NCBI GenBank assembly: GCA_937923575.1
Contig: CALDUL010000016.1
Span: 1 to 64,000, forward strand
Direction: 5' to 3'
Length of the DNA: 64,000 bases
Source of the DNA: an uncultured Algimonas sp.
GTDB taxonomy: Bacteria > Pseudomonadota > Alphaproteobacteria > Caulobacterales > Maricaulaceae
Position 1 is the first letter of the stretch. Each line of letters begins with the position of its first letter. The notes beneath the pieces are model-generated. The model ran no database searches. It was not told the origin of the DNA and saw nothing but the letters and a program-made list of their open reading frames with translations. Of this stretch, positions 43,581-52,324 are shown piece after piece. A program made the position numbers and the translations under genes.

Positions 43581-44999
43581 TCAGCTTTCCATGGGCGTAT
43601 TAAGACCCCCGGCTGCGAGCCAGCTGAACAGCCCCCTCACCGCATAGACATCTGCGCCCTTGGGGTGTCCTGCGCGCGCGGCCGGGTTCCAGCCATAGAC
43701 GTCAAAGTGCATCCACGGTGTGTCGGCCACAAAGCGCTCCAAAAACAGCGCCGCCGTTACCGCACCGGCAAATCGCCCACCCGCATTCTTCATGTCGGCA
43801 ATCGGGCTGCGCAACATGGCGCGATAGGGCTGCCACAGCGGCATGGGCCAGACCGGGTCCAGCTCTCGCATGCAGTGTTCTGATACGGGTTCGTGCAGCG
43901 CGTCGCGATTGGTGAAGAAGGGCGGCAGCTGCGGGCCGAGCGCGACACGTGCGGCACCGGTCAGTGTGGCGAAGTCGATCATCAGCGCCGGATTGGACTC
44001 GGTCGCCTTGCACAGCGCATCGCCCAGCACGAGGCGGCCTTCCGCATCTGTGTTGTCGATTTCCACCGTCAGGCCCGTGCGCGACGGCAGGATGTCGCCG
44101 GGACGATAGGCATTGGCGGAGACCGCATTCTCCGCGATCGCCAGCAGGCAATGCAGCCGGATTGGTAGCTTCGCCGCCATGATCATGGATGCCAGCGCCA
44201 ACGCATGGGCCGCGCCGCCCATGTCCTTTTTCATCAGCCGTGCACCGGACGCGCCCTTCATATTCACGCCACCCGTGTCGAATGTGATGCCCTTGCCGAT
44301 GATGGCGAGGCGCGGATGGCTGTCGTCGCCCCATTCCAACTCGACCAGACGCGGGGCCTCATGCGCTGCGCGACCGACGGCGTGGATCATCGGGTAATTC
44401 TGCTCGAGCAGATCATCGCCGACGATCTCGGAGTATTCGGCGCCGTGCTCGCGTGCCAGATCGCGTGCGGCCTCGGCCAGCGCAATCGGGCCCATATCCC
44501 CAGCAGGAGTGTTGATCAGATCGCGCCCCAGACCCGTGGCCGTGACGGCCGCCCGCGCGCCGTCGATATCGACCGTGTCGCCAACGACCAGCAGCGCAGG
44601 CTCTCGCGCGTCTTTCAGATAGCGAGTGAAGCGGTAACTCCCCATCCCCCAAGCGACGGTCGTAAGCCGCGCAGAGAAATCATCCGGTAGGCTCGCCAGC
44701 GCATATTCCCCAGTCGGCAGGCTGCTCGACAGCTGCCCAACGCGCATCTCCCGTTCCAGATCCATCGCCTCGGTTCCGACGCCCATCAGCACAGCAGCGA
44801 TTGAGCCGTCATCGTCCGGTAGCAAGGCAGTCTGGCCCGCTTCACCCGCAAATGCGCGCGACCGGGCAAAGCCAGATTGCAGCGCGTTCAGGCCTGCCAG
44901 CGCATCTTCCACGGCGTCTGGTCTTAGCACGTGAACGGCGATGGCCGCGCCGGAACTGTCGCGTTCAGACGGTCGGATCAGAGTTGTGGGATGAGACAT
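43581..44999 (-). CDS. M17 leucyl-aminopeptidase-family protein
   Basis: A 472-residue cytoplasmic metallo-aminopeptidase. The conserved catalytic domain shows GKGITFDTGGVNMK (Lys and Asp metal ligands, about residues 237-250), MKKDMGGAA, the signature NTDAEGRL (about 319-326) and DFATLTGAARVALG. Together these supply both metal sites and the catalytic Arg. ATG 44999 is used; the frame upstream to 45140 reads through the promoter region of tadD. Divergent from tadD with a 139-bp gap containing candidate CtrA half-sites. Confidence 0.92.
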   Translation of the reverse strand: MSHPTTLIRPSERDSSGAAIAVHVLRPDAVEDALAGLNALQSGFARSRAFAGEAGQTALLPDDDGSIAAVLMGVGTEAMDLEREMRVGQLSSSLPTGEYALASLPDDFSARLTTVAWGMGSYRFTRYLKDAREPALLVVGDTVDIDGARAAVTATGLGRDLINTPAGDMGPIALAEAARDLAREHGAEYSEIVGDDLLEQNYPMIHAVGRAAHEAPRLVELEWGDDSHPRLAIIGKGITFDTGGVNMKGASGARLMKKDMGGAAHALALASMIMAAKLPIRLHCLLAIAENAVSANAYRPGDILPSRTGLTVEIDNTDAEGRLVLGDALCKATESNPALMIDFATLTGAARVALGPQLPPFFTNRDALHEPVSEHCMRELDPVWPMPLWQPYRAMLRSPIADMKNAGGRFAGAVTAALFLERFVADTPWMHFDVYGWNPAARAGHPKGADVYAVRGLFSWLAAGGLNTPMES

Positions 45000-45034
45000 G
45001 CAGTGTTCGCTTCGCCAGCTATCGTAAGAGGTCG

Positions 45035-45078
45035 TTAACCCCACCTCTTTACGTTTATTAACGATGCGGGTGTGACTC
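45035..45078 (+). promoter_or_regulatory. candidate CtrA half-sites and GANTC between aminopeptidase and tadD
   Basis: TTAACC at 45035-45040 and TTAACGATG at 45058-45066 (one mismatch to the CtrA half-site TTAACCATG) lie 20 bp apart, and GACTC (a CcrM GANTC site) is at 45074-45078. They lie 60-105 bp upstream of tadD. Weaker than the sites at 54712 and 56902. Confidence 0.4.
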
Positions 45079-45138
45079 ATAAAATCCCTCCGCGCAATCA
45101 TTGGCTTTGGCGCTTGCGCCCGGCCGGAAGAGGCCCAC

Positions 45139-46470
45139 ATGACTTTGCGTTTTAGAATTCAGCCCGCCCTCGCCCTGCCCGCCATGCTGTTGCTATCTGC
45201 CTGCGCCGTCGCGCCGGGGATGACGGCTCAGGAAGAAACGATCCAGCAGGAAGCCGAGATCAATAAATACATGCCGGCTTCGCGCGACATGCGCGACAAT
45301 ATCGAGACCCAGCCCCTTTTCGCACAGGCCGCATTCTGGAGCCATGAATACGACCTCAACCCCTCGGATCTGGAAAGCGCGCTGAAGCTCGCCGCCGCCG
45401 TACGCAAACTCGGCAACCCAGCCCGCGCGGTCGAAATCACCCAGACCACCCGGGCCATACACCCGCGCGACCCGTATTTGCTTGCTGAGTTTGCGGCCGC
45501 GTTGATTGCGGATCAACGCGCCATGGATGCCGTCGCGCCGCTGGACCAAGGCCTGCGCCTCGCCCCGCAATATGCGCGGCTGTGGTCGCTCAAGGGCGCG
45601 GCTCTCGACCAGATGGAAGATTACGATACGGCGCGCCGCCATTATTCGCGCGCACTGTCGATCACGCCGAACGATCCCAATGTACTTGCCAATGTCGGGC
45701 TGTCGCACGCGCTCTCCGGCGATCCCGTGACAGCGGAGCAATGGCTCCGCCGCGCCGTGGCCGCACCGGGTGCCAGCGCTGGCGTGCGCCAGAACCTCGC
45801 CCTCGTTCTGCAGCTGCAGGGAAAGACGGAGGAAGCGCAGCGTCAGCACCGTATCGCGGGCCAATCGCGCGCCGATCAGAAGCTACCGCATGACCCGATC
45901 CCCGCTCATCAAGCGCGCTCGACTTCGGCACAGCCACAGATGCGTGGCGCCATGCAGCCCCGCGCTCCACGGCAAGCGCAACAACAGCGCCGCATGCCGC
46001 GGCAGGGCGCAGTCCGCACACCGCAACAGCCCCGGCAGCAAGCCACCGCGCAAGCTCCATCCTACGGTGCGCAAGCGCCAGCCGCGAGAATTGTGACACA
46101 AGGTCAGAACGGTCAGCCTTTCGCCAGCGCATCTGACGCTGCCCGTGCCGCCGCGCGCAAGCGTCAAGCGGCAGGAGCTGCAGCACAGCAGCCCATGATG
46201 GCGAACGGAGAGATGACGGCAGAACAGCAAGCTCTGCTCGCGCGTATCGGTGCAAGCGTGCAGCCTACCGCTGCCACGCCGCCTGCCGCGCGTCAGGCCG
46301 CCGCGCCGCATGTCGTCGGCCCGGCGCTTCGCTCCCAGCCCGGTGCACGTCCCCAGCCCGGGTATGGTCAGCCGCAAGGCTATGCGCCGCAGCCGCAGGG
46401 CTACCCACCGCAGCCACAGCTGGCTGGTGCACCGACGTCCCGCCGAGGGGCCGCGCGCAGCAGACGCTAG
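45139..46470 (+). CDS. tadD: TadD-like TPR lipoprotein of the Flp pilus system
   Basis: A 443-residue exported protein. Signal peptide with lipobox LLSAC (Cys about 21), then three or four tetratricopeptide repeats (about residues 70-235; for example DPYLLAEFAAALIADQRA, PQYARLWSLKGAALDQ and DPNVLANVGLSHALSGD). TadD proteins support Tad secreton assembly. The C-terminal 190 residues are a low-complexity Gln/Pro/Ala tail with repeats such as QPQGYAPQPQGYPPQPQ, much longer than in usual TadD. It lies tail-to-tail with tadC. Confidence 0.8.
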   Translation: MTLRFRIQPALALPAMLLLSACAVAPGMTAQEETIQQEAEINKYMPASRDMRDNIETQPLFAQAAFWSHEYDLNPSDLESALKLAAAVRKLGNPARAVEITQTTRAIHPRDPYLLAEFAAALIADQRAMDAVAPLDQGLRLAPQYARLWSLKGAALDQMEDYDTARRHYSRALSITPNDPNVLANVGLSHALSGDPVTAEQWLRRAVAAPGASAGVRQNLALVLQLQGKTEEAQRQHRIAGQSRADQKLPHDPIPAHQARSTSAQPQMRGAMQPRAPRQAQQQRRMPRQGAVRTPQQPRQQATAQAPSYGAQAPAARIVTQGQNGQPFASASDAARAAARKRQAAGAAAQQPMMANGEMTAEQQALLARIGASVQPTAATPPAARQAAAPHVVGPALRSQPGARPQPGYGQPQGYAPQPQGYPPQPQLAGAPTSRRGAARSRR

Positions 46471-46492
46471 TCGCCCTTCCAACCCCAAACAG

Positions 46493-46530
46493 AAAAGCCC
46501 GCTCCGGAGATTTCCGGAGCGGGCTTTTTC
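46493..46530. terminator. bidirectional terminator between tadD and tadC
   Basis: A perfect 16-bp stem, AAAAGCCCGCTCCGGA (46493-46508) with its complement 46513-46528, around a GATT loop. A-run on one side and T-run on the other let it work for both convergent transcripts. Confidence 0.93.
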
Positions 46531-46581
46531 GTGACGGATGGAGCGCGGCGGTTCGTTTCGCGACCGGCTGAGGCCAAGCCT

Positions 46582-47541
46582 CTACAGCGCTTCGGCGAGG
46601 CGCATGGCGGCGGGTGTCAGGATGACGATGAACAGCACGGGCAGGAAGCACAGGATCATCGGGACCGTCAGCTTGGCGGGCAGCGAGGCGGCCTTCTTCT
46701 CGGCCGCCATCTGACGCATCATCCGGTTCTCATTCGCCATGGTCCGCAGGGTTTCGCCCAACGGCGTACCGTAGCGTTCCGACTGCACGAGAGCCGTCGC
46801 GACCGATTTGATACCAACGTGATTGTTGCGCCGTGCGAGGTTCTCATAGGCGACGCGGCGCGATGACAGATAGGACAGCTCGGCCGTCGTCAGCTGGAAC
46901 TCTTCCGCCAGCTCCACGGAGTTTTCGGCCAGCTCGTCCGCCACGCGACCGAAAGCGAGCTCCACGGACATGCCGGACTCCACGCAGATCAGCAGCAAGT
47001 CGAGCGCGTCCGGGAAGACTTCCATGATGGACGCCAGACGCTTCTGCGCCTTGCTCTTTAGCAGCGCGCCCGGAAGATAGTAGCCGAGCGTGGTAAGCGC
47101 GAGCGTACCGGCGGCACGCTGGACCATCGACCAGCCCGGCACATTGAGCAGGATCAGGAAGACGAGACCGAATCCCAAACCAACCAGCGGCAGGATGAGC
47201 TTGATCATGTAGAAGCGGTAGATCGGCGCCTGACCCCGCATGCCGGCCTGCGCCAGCTTGTCTTTCAAGTCGGAGGCTTCCAGCAGTTTTTCGAGGCTGA
47301 ACTTGTCGACCAGGTCGCGGGCCATGCCCTTGCTCTCGTTACGCAGGCTCGCCTCAGACTCCAGCTGTGCCATACGGTTCTGACGCATGGTGTCGCGCGC
47401 ATTGGCGACGGAATCCATCCGTTTCTTGAGCTTGTCGCCTTCCAGCAGCGGGGCAACGAGTATGTAGAGCGTCACGCAGAACGCGATCGTGATACTCAGA
47501 TAGATGATCTGAGACAGGAATTCGGCTGATGAACCACCCAT
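46582..47541 (-). CDS. tadC: Flp pilus inner membrane platform protein TadC
   Basis: A 319-residue type II secretion F-domain protein. It has an N-terminal helix, then two hydrophobic regions (about residues 110-165) and the GSPF core DALDLLLICVESGMSVELAF and LVQSERYGTPLGETLRTMA, ending with a C-terminal span. With TadB it forms the membrane base on which the CpaF ATPase extrudes Flp pilin. It is the last gene of the operon cpaB-cpaC-cpaD-cpaE-cpaF-tadB-tadC, 10 bp after tadB. Confidence 0.92.
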   Translation of the reverse strand: MGGSSAEFLSQIIYLSITIAFCVTLYILVAPLLEGDKLKKRMDSVANARDTMRQNRMAQLESEASLRNESKGMARDLVDKFSLEKLLEASDLKDKLAQAGMRGQAPIYRFYMIKLILPLVGLGFGLVFLILLNVPGWSMVQRAAGTLALTTLGYYLPGALLKSKAQKRLASIMEVFPDALDLLLICVESGMSVELAFGRVADELAENSVELAEEFQLTTAELSYLSSRRVAYENLARRNNHVGIKSVATALVQSERYGTPLGETLRTMANENRMMRQMAAEKKAASLPAKLTVPMILCFLPVLFIVILTPAAMRLAEAL

Positions 47542-47551
47542 GGCGAACCCC

Positions 47552-48535
47552 CTAGAACTTGAAGTTGATCATCTTGCGCATCCAGACGACGCCGACCGCC
47601 ATCATGATACCGCCGATCATCATATTTTTCTGACCACGATCCGTCGTGAACAGCTCTTCCATATAATCCGGAGACAGGATCGAGACGAGCACGCCCACGA
47701 CGATCGGCATGGCGCCGATGATGATGGCGGACATTTTGGCTTCGGCGGACAGCGCCTTGATCTTCTCGACCAGCTGTTTGCGCCCGCGCAGCACGTTGGA
47801 GAGGTTCGCCAGGGATTCACCAAGGTTACCACCGGACGTCTTCTGGATGTTCAGCACGGTTGCGAAGAAGTTGACCTCTGGCGTCGGCATACGTTCATAC
47901 ATTTGCTCCAGGCAGACCTCGACCGGGATACCGACACTCTCTCCCTCGACCACGCGACGGAACTCGGTGCCCATCGGCTCCGGGCTTTCGTGGGCAATGA
48001 TCTTCAGGCAGTCACCCAGCGGCAGGCCGGTGCGCACACCACGCACGATGATATCCATACCGTCGGCAAACTGCTCGGTGAATTTCTTCTGACGCTTGTT
48101 GATGGCCGCGCCGAGAATGAAGCGCGGCATACCGAAACCCGCGACGAAGCCGCCCCCGGCAACAATCAGCAGCGGTGCTTTCAGCACAAACAACAGACCT
48201 GTCACAGCGACTGCGATGATGATCGAAATCATGGTGAACTTGGCGGGCTCTATGCTCCAGTCGGCCTGGATCAGGCGCGATTCCAGTGACTTGGCCTTTT
48301 TCTTCTTCTGCTTCTGGCGCTCTTCGAGCTTACCGAGCGTATCCTCGATCTGCTTGCGGCGCGAACCTTGGTCGTCCTGTTTTAATTTGTCACGCAGCGA
48401 CCCACGCACGGTCGTCTTGCCCGAGAGCTCCTTGACGCGCGAGTTGTTGGCTGAGCCGCCGCCGCTGAGCAGCAGCATCCCGAGTATGCCGACCATGCCG
48501 GCACCCGCGATTGCGATGATAAGCTGCTGATCCAT
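47552..48535 (-). CDS. tadB: Flp pilus inner membrane platform protein TadB
   Basis: A 327-residue type II secretion F-domain protein, paralogous to TadC. N-terminal anchor (about residues 7-25), a charged coiled segment (LEERQKQKKKKAKSLESRL), a hydrophobic pair (about 103-145), then the F domain with FADGMDIIVRGVRTGLPLGD and FFATVLNIQKTSGGNLGESL, and two C-terminal spans. Together with TadC it makes the pilus platform. It is 14 bp after cpaF. Confidence 0.92.
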   Translation of the reverse strand: MDQQLIIAIAGAGMVGILGMLLLSGGGSANNSRVKELSGKTTVRGSLRDKLKQDDQGSRRKQIEDTLGKLEERQKQKKKKAKSLESRLIQADWSIEPAKFTMISIIIAVAVTGLLFVLKAPLLIVAGGGFVAGFGMPRFILGAAINKRQKKFTEQFADGMDIIVRGVRTGLPLGDCLKIIAHESPEPMGTEFRRVVEGESVGIPVEVCLEQMYERMPTPEVNFFATVLNIQKTSGGNLGESLANLSNVLRGRKQLVEKIKALSAEAKMSAIIIGAMPIVVGVLVSILSPDYMEELFTTDRGQKNMMIGGIMMAVGVVWMRKMINFKF

Positions 48536-48549
48536 CTAGGTCGTGTCCT

Positions 48550-49953
48550 CTATCCGCCCGCTTCGTCGAGGGCCTGCGCGAGGTCCTTTTCAAGGTTGAA
48601 GTAGCGTGCGCGGTCCCAGAAGGCCGGACGTGCAATACCGGTCGATTTGTGCTCGCCGATGATGTTTCCGTCGGCGTCTTCGCCGTCCATTTCGTATTTC
48701 AGCAGATCCTGCGTCACGATCACGTCGCCTTCCATCCCGATCACCTCGGTGATGTGAGTGATGCGGCGTGAACCGTCGCGCAGGCGGGTGGCCTGAACCA
48801 CGACATCGACCGATCCGACGATCATTTCGCGAATGGTGCGCGCGGGCAGCGAGAAACCGCCCATGGTGATCATGGATTCCAGTCGCGACAGAGCCTCGCG
48901 CGGGCTGTTGGCGTGGAGCGTTCCCATGGAGCCGTCGTGACCCGTGTTCATGGCCTGCAGAAGATCGAACGCTTCTGGCCCACGCACCTCACCCACGATG
49001 ATACGCTCTGGACGCATCCGCAGGCAGTTTTTCACGAGATCGGCCATGGTGACCTTGCCCTTGCCCTCGAGGTTGGGCGGGCGTGTTTCCAAGCGCACGA
49101 CATGCGGCTGCTGCAGCTGCAATTCGGCTGCGTCTTCACATGTGATGATGCGCTCATCCGGGTGGATAAAGCCGGTAAGACAGTTCAGCAGCGTGGTCTT
49201 GCCCGAACCCGTACCGCCGGAAATGACGATGTTACACTGGCAGGCGCCGATGATTTGCAGCACCTTGGCGCCAGCAGGCGAAATGGACTTGAAGTTGACC
49301 AGATCGGCCAGGGTCAGCTTGTCCTTCTTGAACTTACGAATGGTAAGCGCGGGGCCGTCAATCGACAGCGGCGGCGCGATGACGTTGACACGAGAGCCGT
49401 CGAGCAAGCGGGCGTCACAGATCGGTGAAGCTTCGTCGACGCGGCGGCCGACCTGGCTCACGATGCGCTGACAGATATTCATCAACTGGGTATTGTCGCG
49501 GAAGCGAATATTCGTCTTCTGCATCTTGCCGCCCGTCTCGATAAAGACGTGCTTGGCCCCATTGACCATGATGTCGGCGATGTCGTCGCGCGCGAGCAGC
49601 GGCTCTAGCGGACCATAACCGAGAATATCGTCGCAGATTTCCGTGATCAGCTGATTGGACTCGGCCACCGATAGTCGAACGTTACGGATCGCGATAATCT
49701 CGTCAACGATCGTGCGGATTTCCTCACGCGCCTTGTCTGGCTGCATGCCAGCGAGAGCCGAGACGTCGATCGTCTCGAACAGCGCGTTGAAGATGGTCGC
49801 CTTGGTTTCGTAATACTCTTCGGACGGCTCCTGCCCGCGCGAGCTCGGACGCGGCGCAGACACGGCCGCCGGCGCTGGCTCCGGAGCGGGCTTAGGCGCG
49901 GACTCGGTCTTGGCGGGCGCAAGCGCCTGCGCTTCGGAGCGTTTACCGAACAT
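48550..49953 (-). CDS. cpaF: Flp pilus secretion ATPase
   Basis: A 467-residue TadA/CpaF hexameric ATPase that powers pilus extension. Its variable Pro/Ala-rich N-terminus (about residues 10-42) leads to the three-helix bundle and N2 domain, then Walker A GGTGSGKTTLLN (about 244-255), the Asp box with ITCEDAAELQL, Walker B-like RIIVGEVRGPEAFDLLQAMNTGHDG and the His box LHANSPREALSRLE. It lies within the cpa operon, 6 bp after cpaE, and carries all catalytic residues of the family. Confidence 0.96.
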   Translation of the reverse strand: MFGKRSEAQALAPAKTESAPKPAPEPAPAAVSAPRPSSRGQEPSEEYYETKATIFNALFETIDVSALAGMQPDKAREEIRTIVDEIIAIRNVRLSVAESNQLITEICDDILGYGPLEPLLARDDIADIMVNGAKHVFIETGGKMQKTNIRFRDNTQLMNICQRIVSQVGRRVDEASPICDARLLDGSRVNVIAPPLSIDGPALTIRKFKKDKLTLADLVNFKSISPAGAKVLQIIGACQCNIVISGGTGSGKTTLLNCLTGFIHPDERIITCEDAAELQLQQPHVVRLETRPPNLEGKGKVTMADLVKNCLRMRPERIIVGEVRGPEAFDLLQAMNTGHDGSMGTLHANSPREALSRLESMITMGGFSLPARTIREMIVGSVDVVVQATRLRDGSRRITHITEVIGMEGDVIVTQDLLKYEMDGEDADGNIIGEHKSTGIARPAFWDRARYFNLEKDLAQALDEAGG

Positions 49954-49959
49954 GCGGAC

Positions 49960-51627
49960 CTACCCTTTTTTCTTCATCAGACCGGCGAAGAGCGACTTTC
50001 CGCCGACATCTTCAATACCGGGCGACTTAGAAGCCTTGCCCTTGCGACCCTTTTTGACCTTGGCAGCAACGGTTGGCGCCATGCTGAATTTGCCTGTGCG
50101 CAGGCGCTCGGCGATATATTCCAGACCCGGCACAATAGGCGCGGCGTCTTTCATATCAGGCAGCATTTTGCCCTCGTTACAGGCACGCGAGAAGGTGTCG
50201 GGATCAAAACCGATGACCAGCGATGGCTCCAGGCCGACGGCAGAGGCGAAGTTTTCGACACTGATTTCGTCTTCCTTGGATTTGCAGCGACCCGTCTGGT
50301 TCAGGATCAGGATCGGATCGGGATCGTTGGGGCGCTGGGCGCGCAGGAAGTCGATCAGGTTCTTGGTGTTGCGCAGGTTCGGAAGATCCGGCGTCGCCGT
50401 GATGACCACATCGTCGACGGTCGTCAGCGTGTTGGTGGTCCAGTCGCACCAGAAATGCGGCAGATCGAGCAGCGCTAGCGGGCTGATCGAACGCACGCCG
50501 CCGATGATGGCCTCGTAAGCGGAGGAATCCATGACGGGCTTGGTATTCAGGCTGGATGCGGTCGGCAGCAAGCTCAGACGCGGCGTATGGCGCACCATGA
50601 TACGGTCCAACAGGGTCTCGTCCATGCGGTCCGGCTCGGCGAGGGCCTCCTCCAGACCCGATGCGGAGTCATAGGTGAAATCGAGAGCCGTGGTGCCCCA
50701 AGCGCTGTCTAGATCGATCATCGCCGTTTCCTGCTGCAGGCGCTCGGCCAGCACCCAGGCAATGTTGTGCGCAAGCGTCGAAGAACCGACCCCGCCCTTC
50801 GCCCCAAAGAAAGCAATGGCGCGTCCGGTGAACGGCGTTTCGGGATCGGAGTAGAGCTCTGAGAGCGAACGAATCAGGTTCAGCGGGTGCAGCGGCGGCA
50901 CGATGTAATCGCTCACACCCTTGTCCATCAGCTGGCGATAAAGGCGAATATCGTTGGCCGCACCGATGATGACGACTTTCGTGCCCTCATCGCAAACGGA
51001 GGCAAGCTGCTCGAGCTGATTGAACAACTCTTCGCCGCGCATACCGCTCTCGATCAGGATCAGCGAAGGCGTGTTTTCCTTATGGTAGAAGTCGATCGCC
51101 GCCGACAGACCACCCATATAGATCTTGCAGTTCGTCCGACGCATGCGCCAGTCTTTGCTCATCGTGTTGATGCAGCTGGCGGTCTCATTGCGGTCGCAAA
51201 AAGCGTGGATCGAAATCTGCGGCATGGACCGCTCTCCGGTCTCCTTTGCGAAGTCTTCCGGTGCCTGGCTGATGATCTGCGGCAACGGAGCCGCTGGCGA
51301 GGCGGCGTATTGGTGTGACCCCTGCTGAGGCGCGAGATGCTGCGGCGCTCCATAAGGTGCTACGGCAGGCTGGGGCACAGCTGTCGACGCGGGATAGCCC
51401 GCTGGCATCTGCAAAGGCGCAGCCATCGGAGCGGCATGTGGCTGGGGCGCGTGAGGCGCGGGCACCTGACCGGGCACTGGCATCGGAGCCGCCATGGGTC
51501 GCGGCTGCATGGCGCCAGGCGCGGGCATGGCGCGCGGCGGCTGCATCTGGCCGGGTACGGGCACAGGCATGGCCGTTGGCATTGGCATCGCCGTTGGCAT
51601 GGGGCGAGGTTGTGTTGGCGTGCTCAT
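49960..51627 (-). CDS. cpaE: Flp pilus assembly/localisation protein TadZ
   Basis: A 555-residue MinD/ParA-like protein. The first 130 residues are a low-complexity Met/Pro/Ala/Gln-rich tract with repeating PMPTAMPMPTAMP and PGQMQPP-like units. A receiver-like domain without phosphorylation residues follows (about 140-265), then the ATPase with the deviant Walker A FFGAKGGVGSST (about 275-286), DLDSAWGTTALDF and a C-terminal basic tail (KKGRKGKASK). TadZ/CpaE places pilus components at a cell pole. ATG 51627 is used; the longer frame runs through cpaD. Located 7 bp after cpaD. Confidence 0.9.
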   Translation of the reverse strand: MSTPTQPRPMPTAMPMPTAMPVPVPGQMQPPRAMPAPGAMQPRPMAAPMPVPGQVPAPHAPQPHAAPMAAPLQMPAGYPASTAVPQPAVAPYGAPQHLAPQQGSHQYAASPAAPLPQIISQAPEDFAKETGERSMPQISIHAFCDRNETASCINTMSKDWRMRRTNCKIYMGGLSAAIDFYHKENTPSLILIESGMRGEELFNQLEQLASVCDEGTKVVIIGAANDIRLYRQLMDKGVSDYIVPPLHPLNLIRSLSELYSDPETPFTGRAIAFFGAKGGVGSSTLAHNIAWVLAERLQQETAMIDLDSAWGTTALDFTYDSASGLEEALAEPDRMDETLLDRIMVRHTPRLSLLPTASSLNTKPVMDSSAYEAIIGGVRSISPLALLDLPHFWCDWTTNTLTTVDDVVITATPDLPNLRNTKNLIDFLRAQRPNDPDPILILNQTGRCKSKEDEISVENFASAVGLEPSLVIGFDPDTFSRACNEGKMLPDMKDAAPIVPGLEYIAERLRTGKFSMAPTVAAKVKKGRKGKASKSPGIEDVGGKSLFAGLMKKKG

Positions 51628-51634
51628 TGTCGTC

Positions 51635-52312
51635 CTACCCGCCCGTGCTTTGTGAGCTTTGTGTCTGACCGGCCGGTTGGACGGCGGCGGTGGCGGTGCC
51701 GTTGATATAGGCATCATAGATGACCTGGCGGCGTTGCGCGTTTGGAGCATCCGGCGTCCGCGGCTCCAGCAGCTGGTACGGATCACTGACCATGGCGGCG
51801 AGGTTGGCTGAAGCGAAGCAGCCGAAGTTGCTCGTCGGGCCGTTCATCCGCGTGCGGGTGAGATCCGGCATATTCGCACAGTCCTGCGGCACGGTGCGTA
51901 GTGTCTTGTAGGATACGACGACCGGAGCGGGCAGTCCGGGACGCGCGGGGAATTGTCCATATTGCACGGCATTGGGTGCAAGCCCGGCCTGGCGCATGAC
52001 GGAATTCAGCATCTGATCTGTCTGAGCGACGCCCGGGCCGCCGGTCGATGGACGGTTGATGTGCAATGCGCCCGACCCGCTGGCGGCGTATTCGCGCATG
52101 AAGTTCGCCACGGCCGCCTGATCGCGTGCCGACAGGACGAGCCCGTCCGGACGCGCATAGAGCTCCAGACGCTCGACCGTTTCGGACACCTGCACGGGGT
52201 TGAGCCGATGCGACGGCACAGCGCTCTGGCTGGCGTAGCTCTGGCAGGCACTGAGACCGCCGAGAGACGCTATGGCGACAGCGCCCAGAAGACTGGATTT
52301 AAGCGTAGTCAT
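51635..52312 (-). CDS. cpaD: CpaD-family pilus assembly lipoprotein
   Basis: A 225-residue outer membrane-associated lipoprotein of the Tad system. ATG 52312 is preferred over 52321 because AGGAG lies 6-9 bp before it and directly abuts the other. The signal ends in the lipobox LSAC. Family hallmarks are the ETVERLELYARPDGLVLS stretch and GCFASANLAAMVSDPYQLLEPRTP, the latter typical of CpaD. Lies between the secretin and cpaE and presumably stabilises the secretin. Short spacers indicate co-transcription. Confidence 0.9.
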   Translation of the reverse strand: MTTLKSSLLGAVAIASLGGLSACQSYASQSAVPSHRLNPVQVSETVERLELYARPDGLVLSARDQAAVANFMREYAASGSGALHINRPSTGGPGVAQTDQMLNSVMRQAGLAPNAVQYGQFPARPGLPAPVVVSYKTLRTVPQDCANMPDLTRTRMNGPTSNFGCFASANLAAMVSDPYQLLEPRTPDAPNAQRRQVIYDAYINGTATAAVQPAGQTQSSQSTGG

Positions 52313-52324
52313 CGTCGTCATCTC

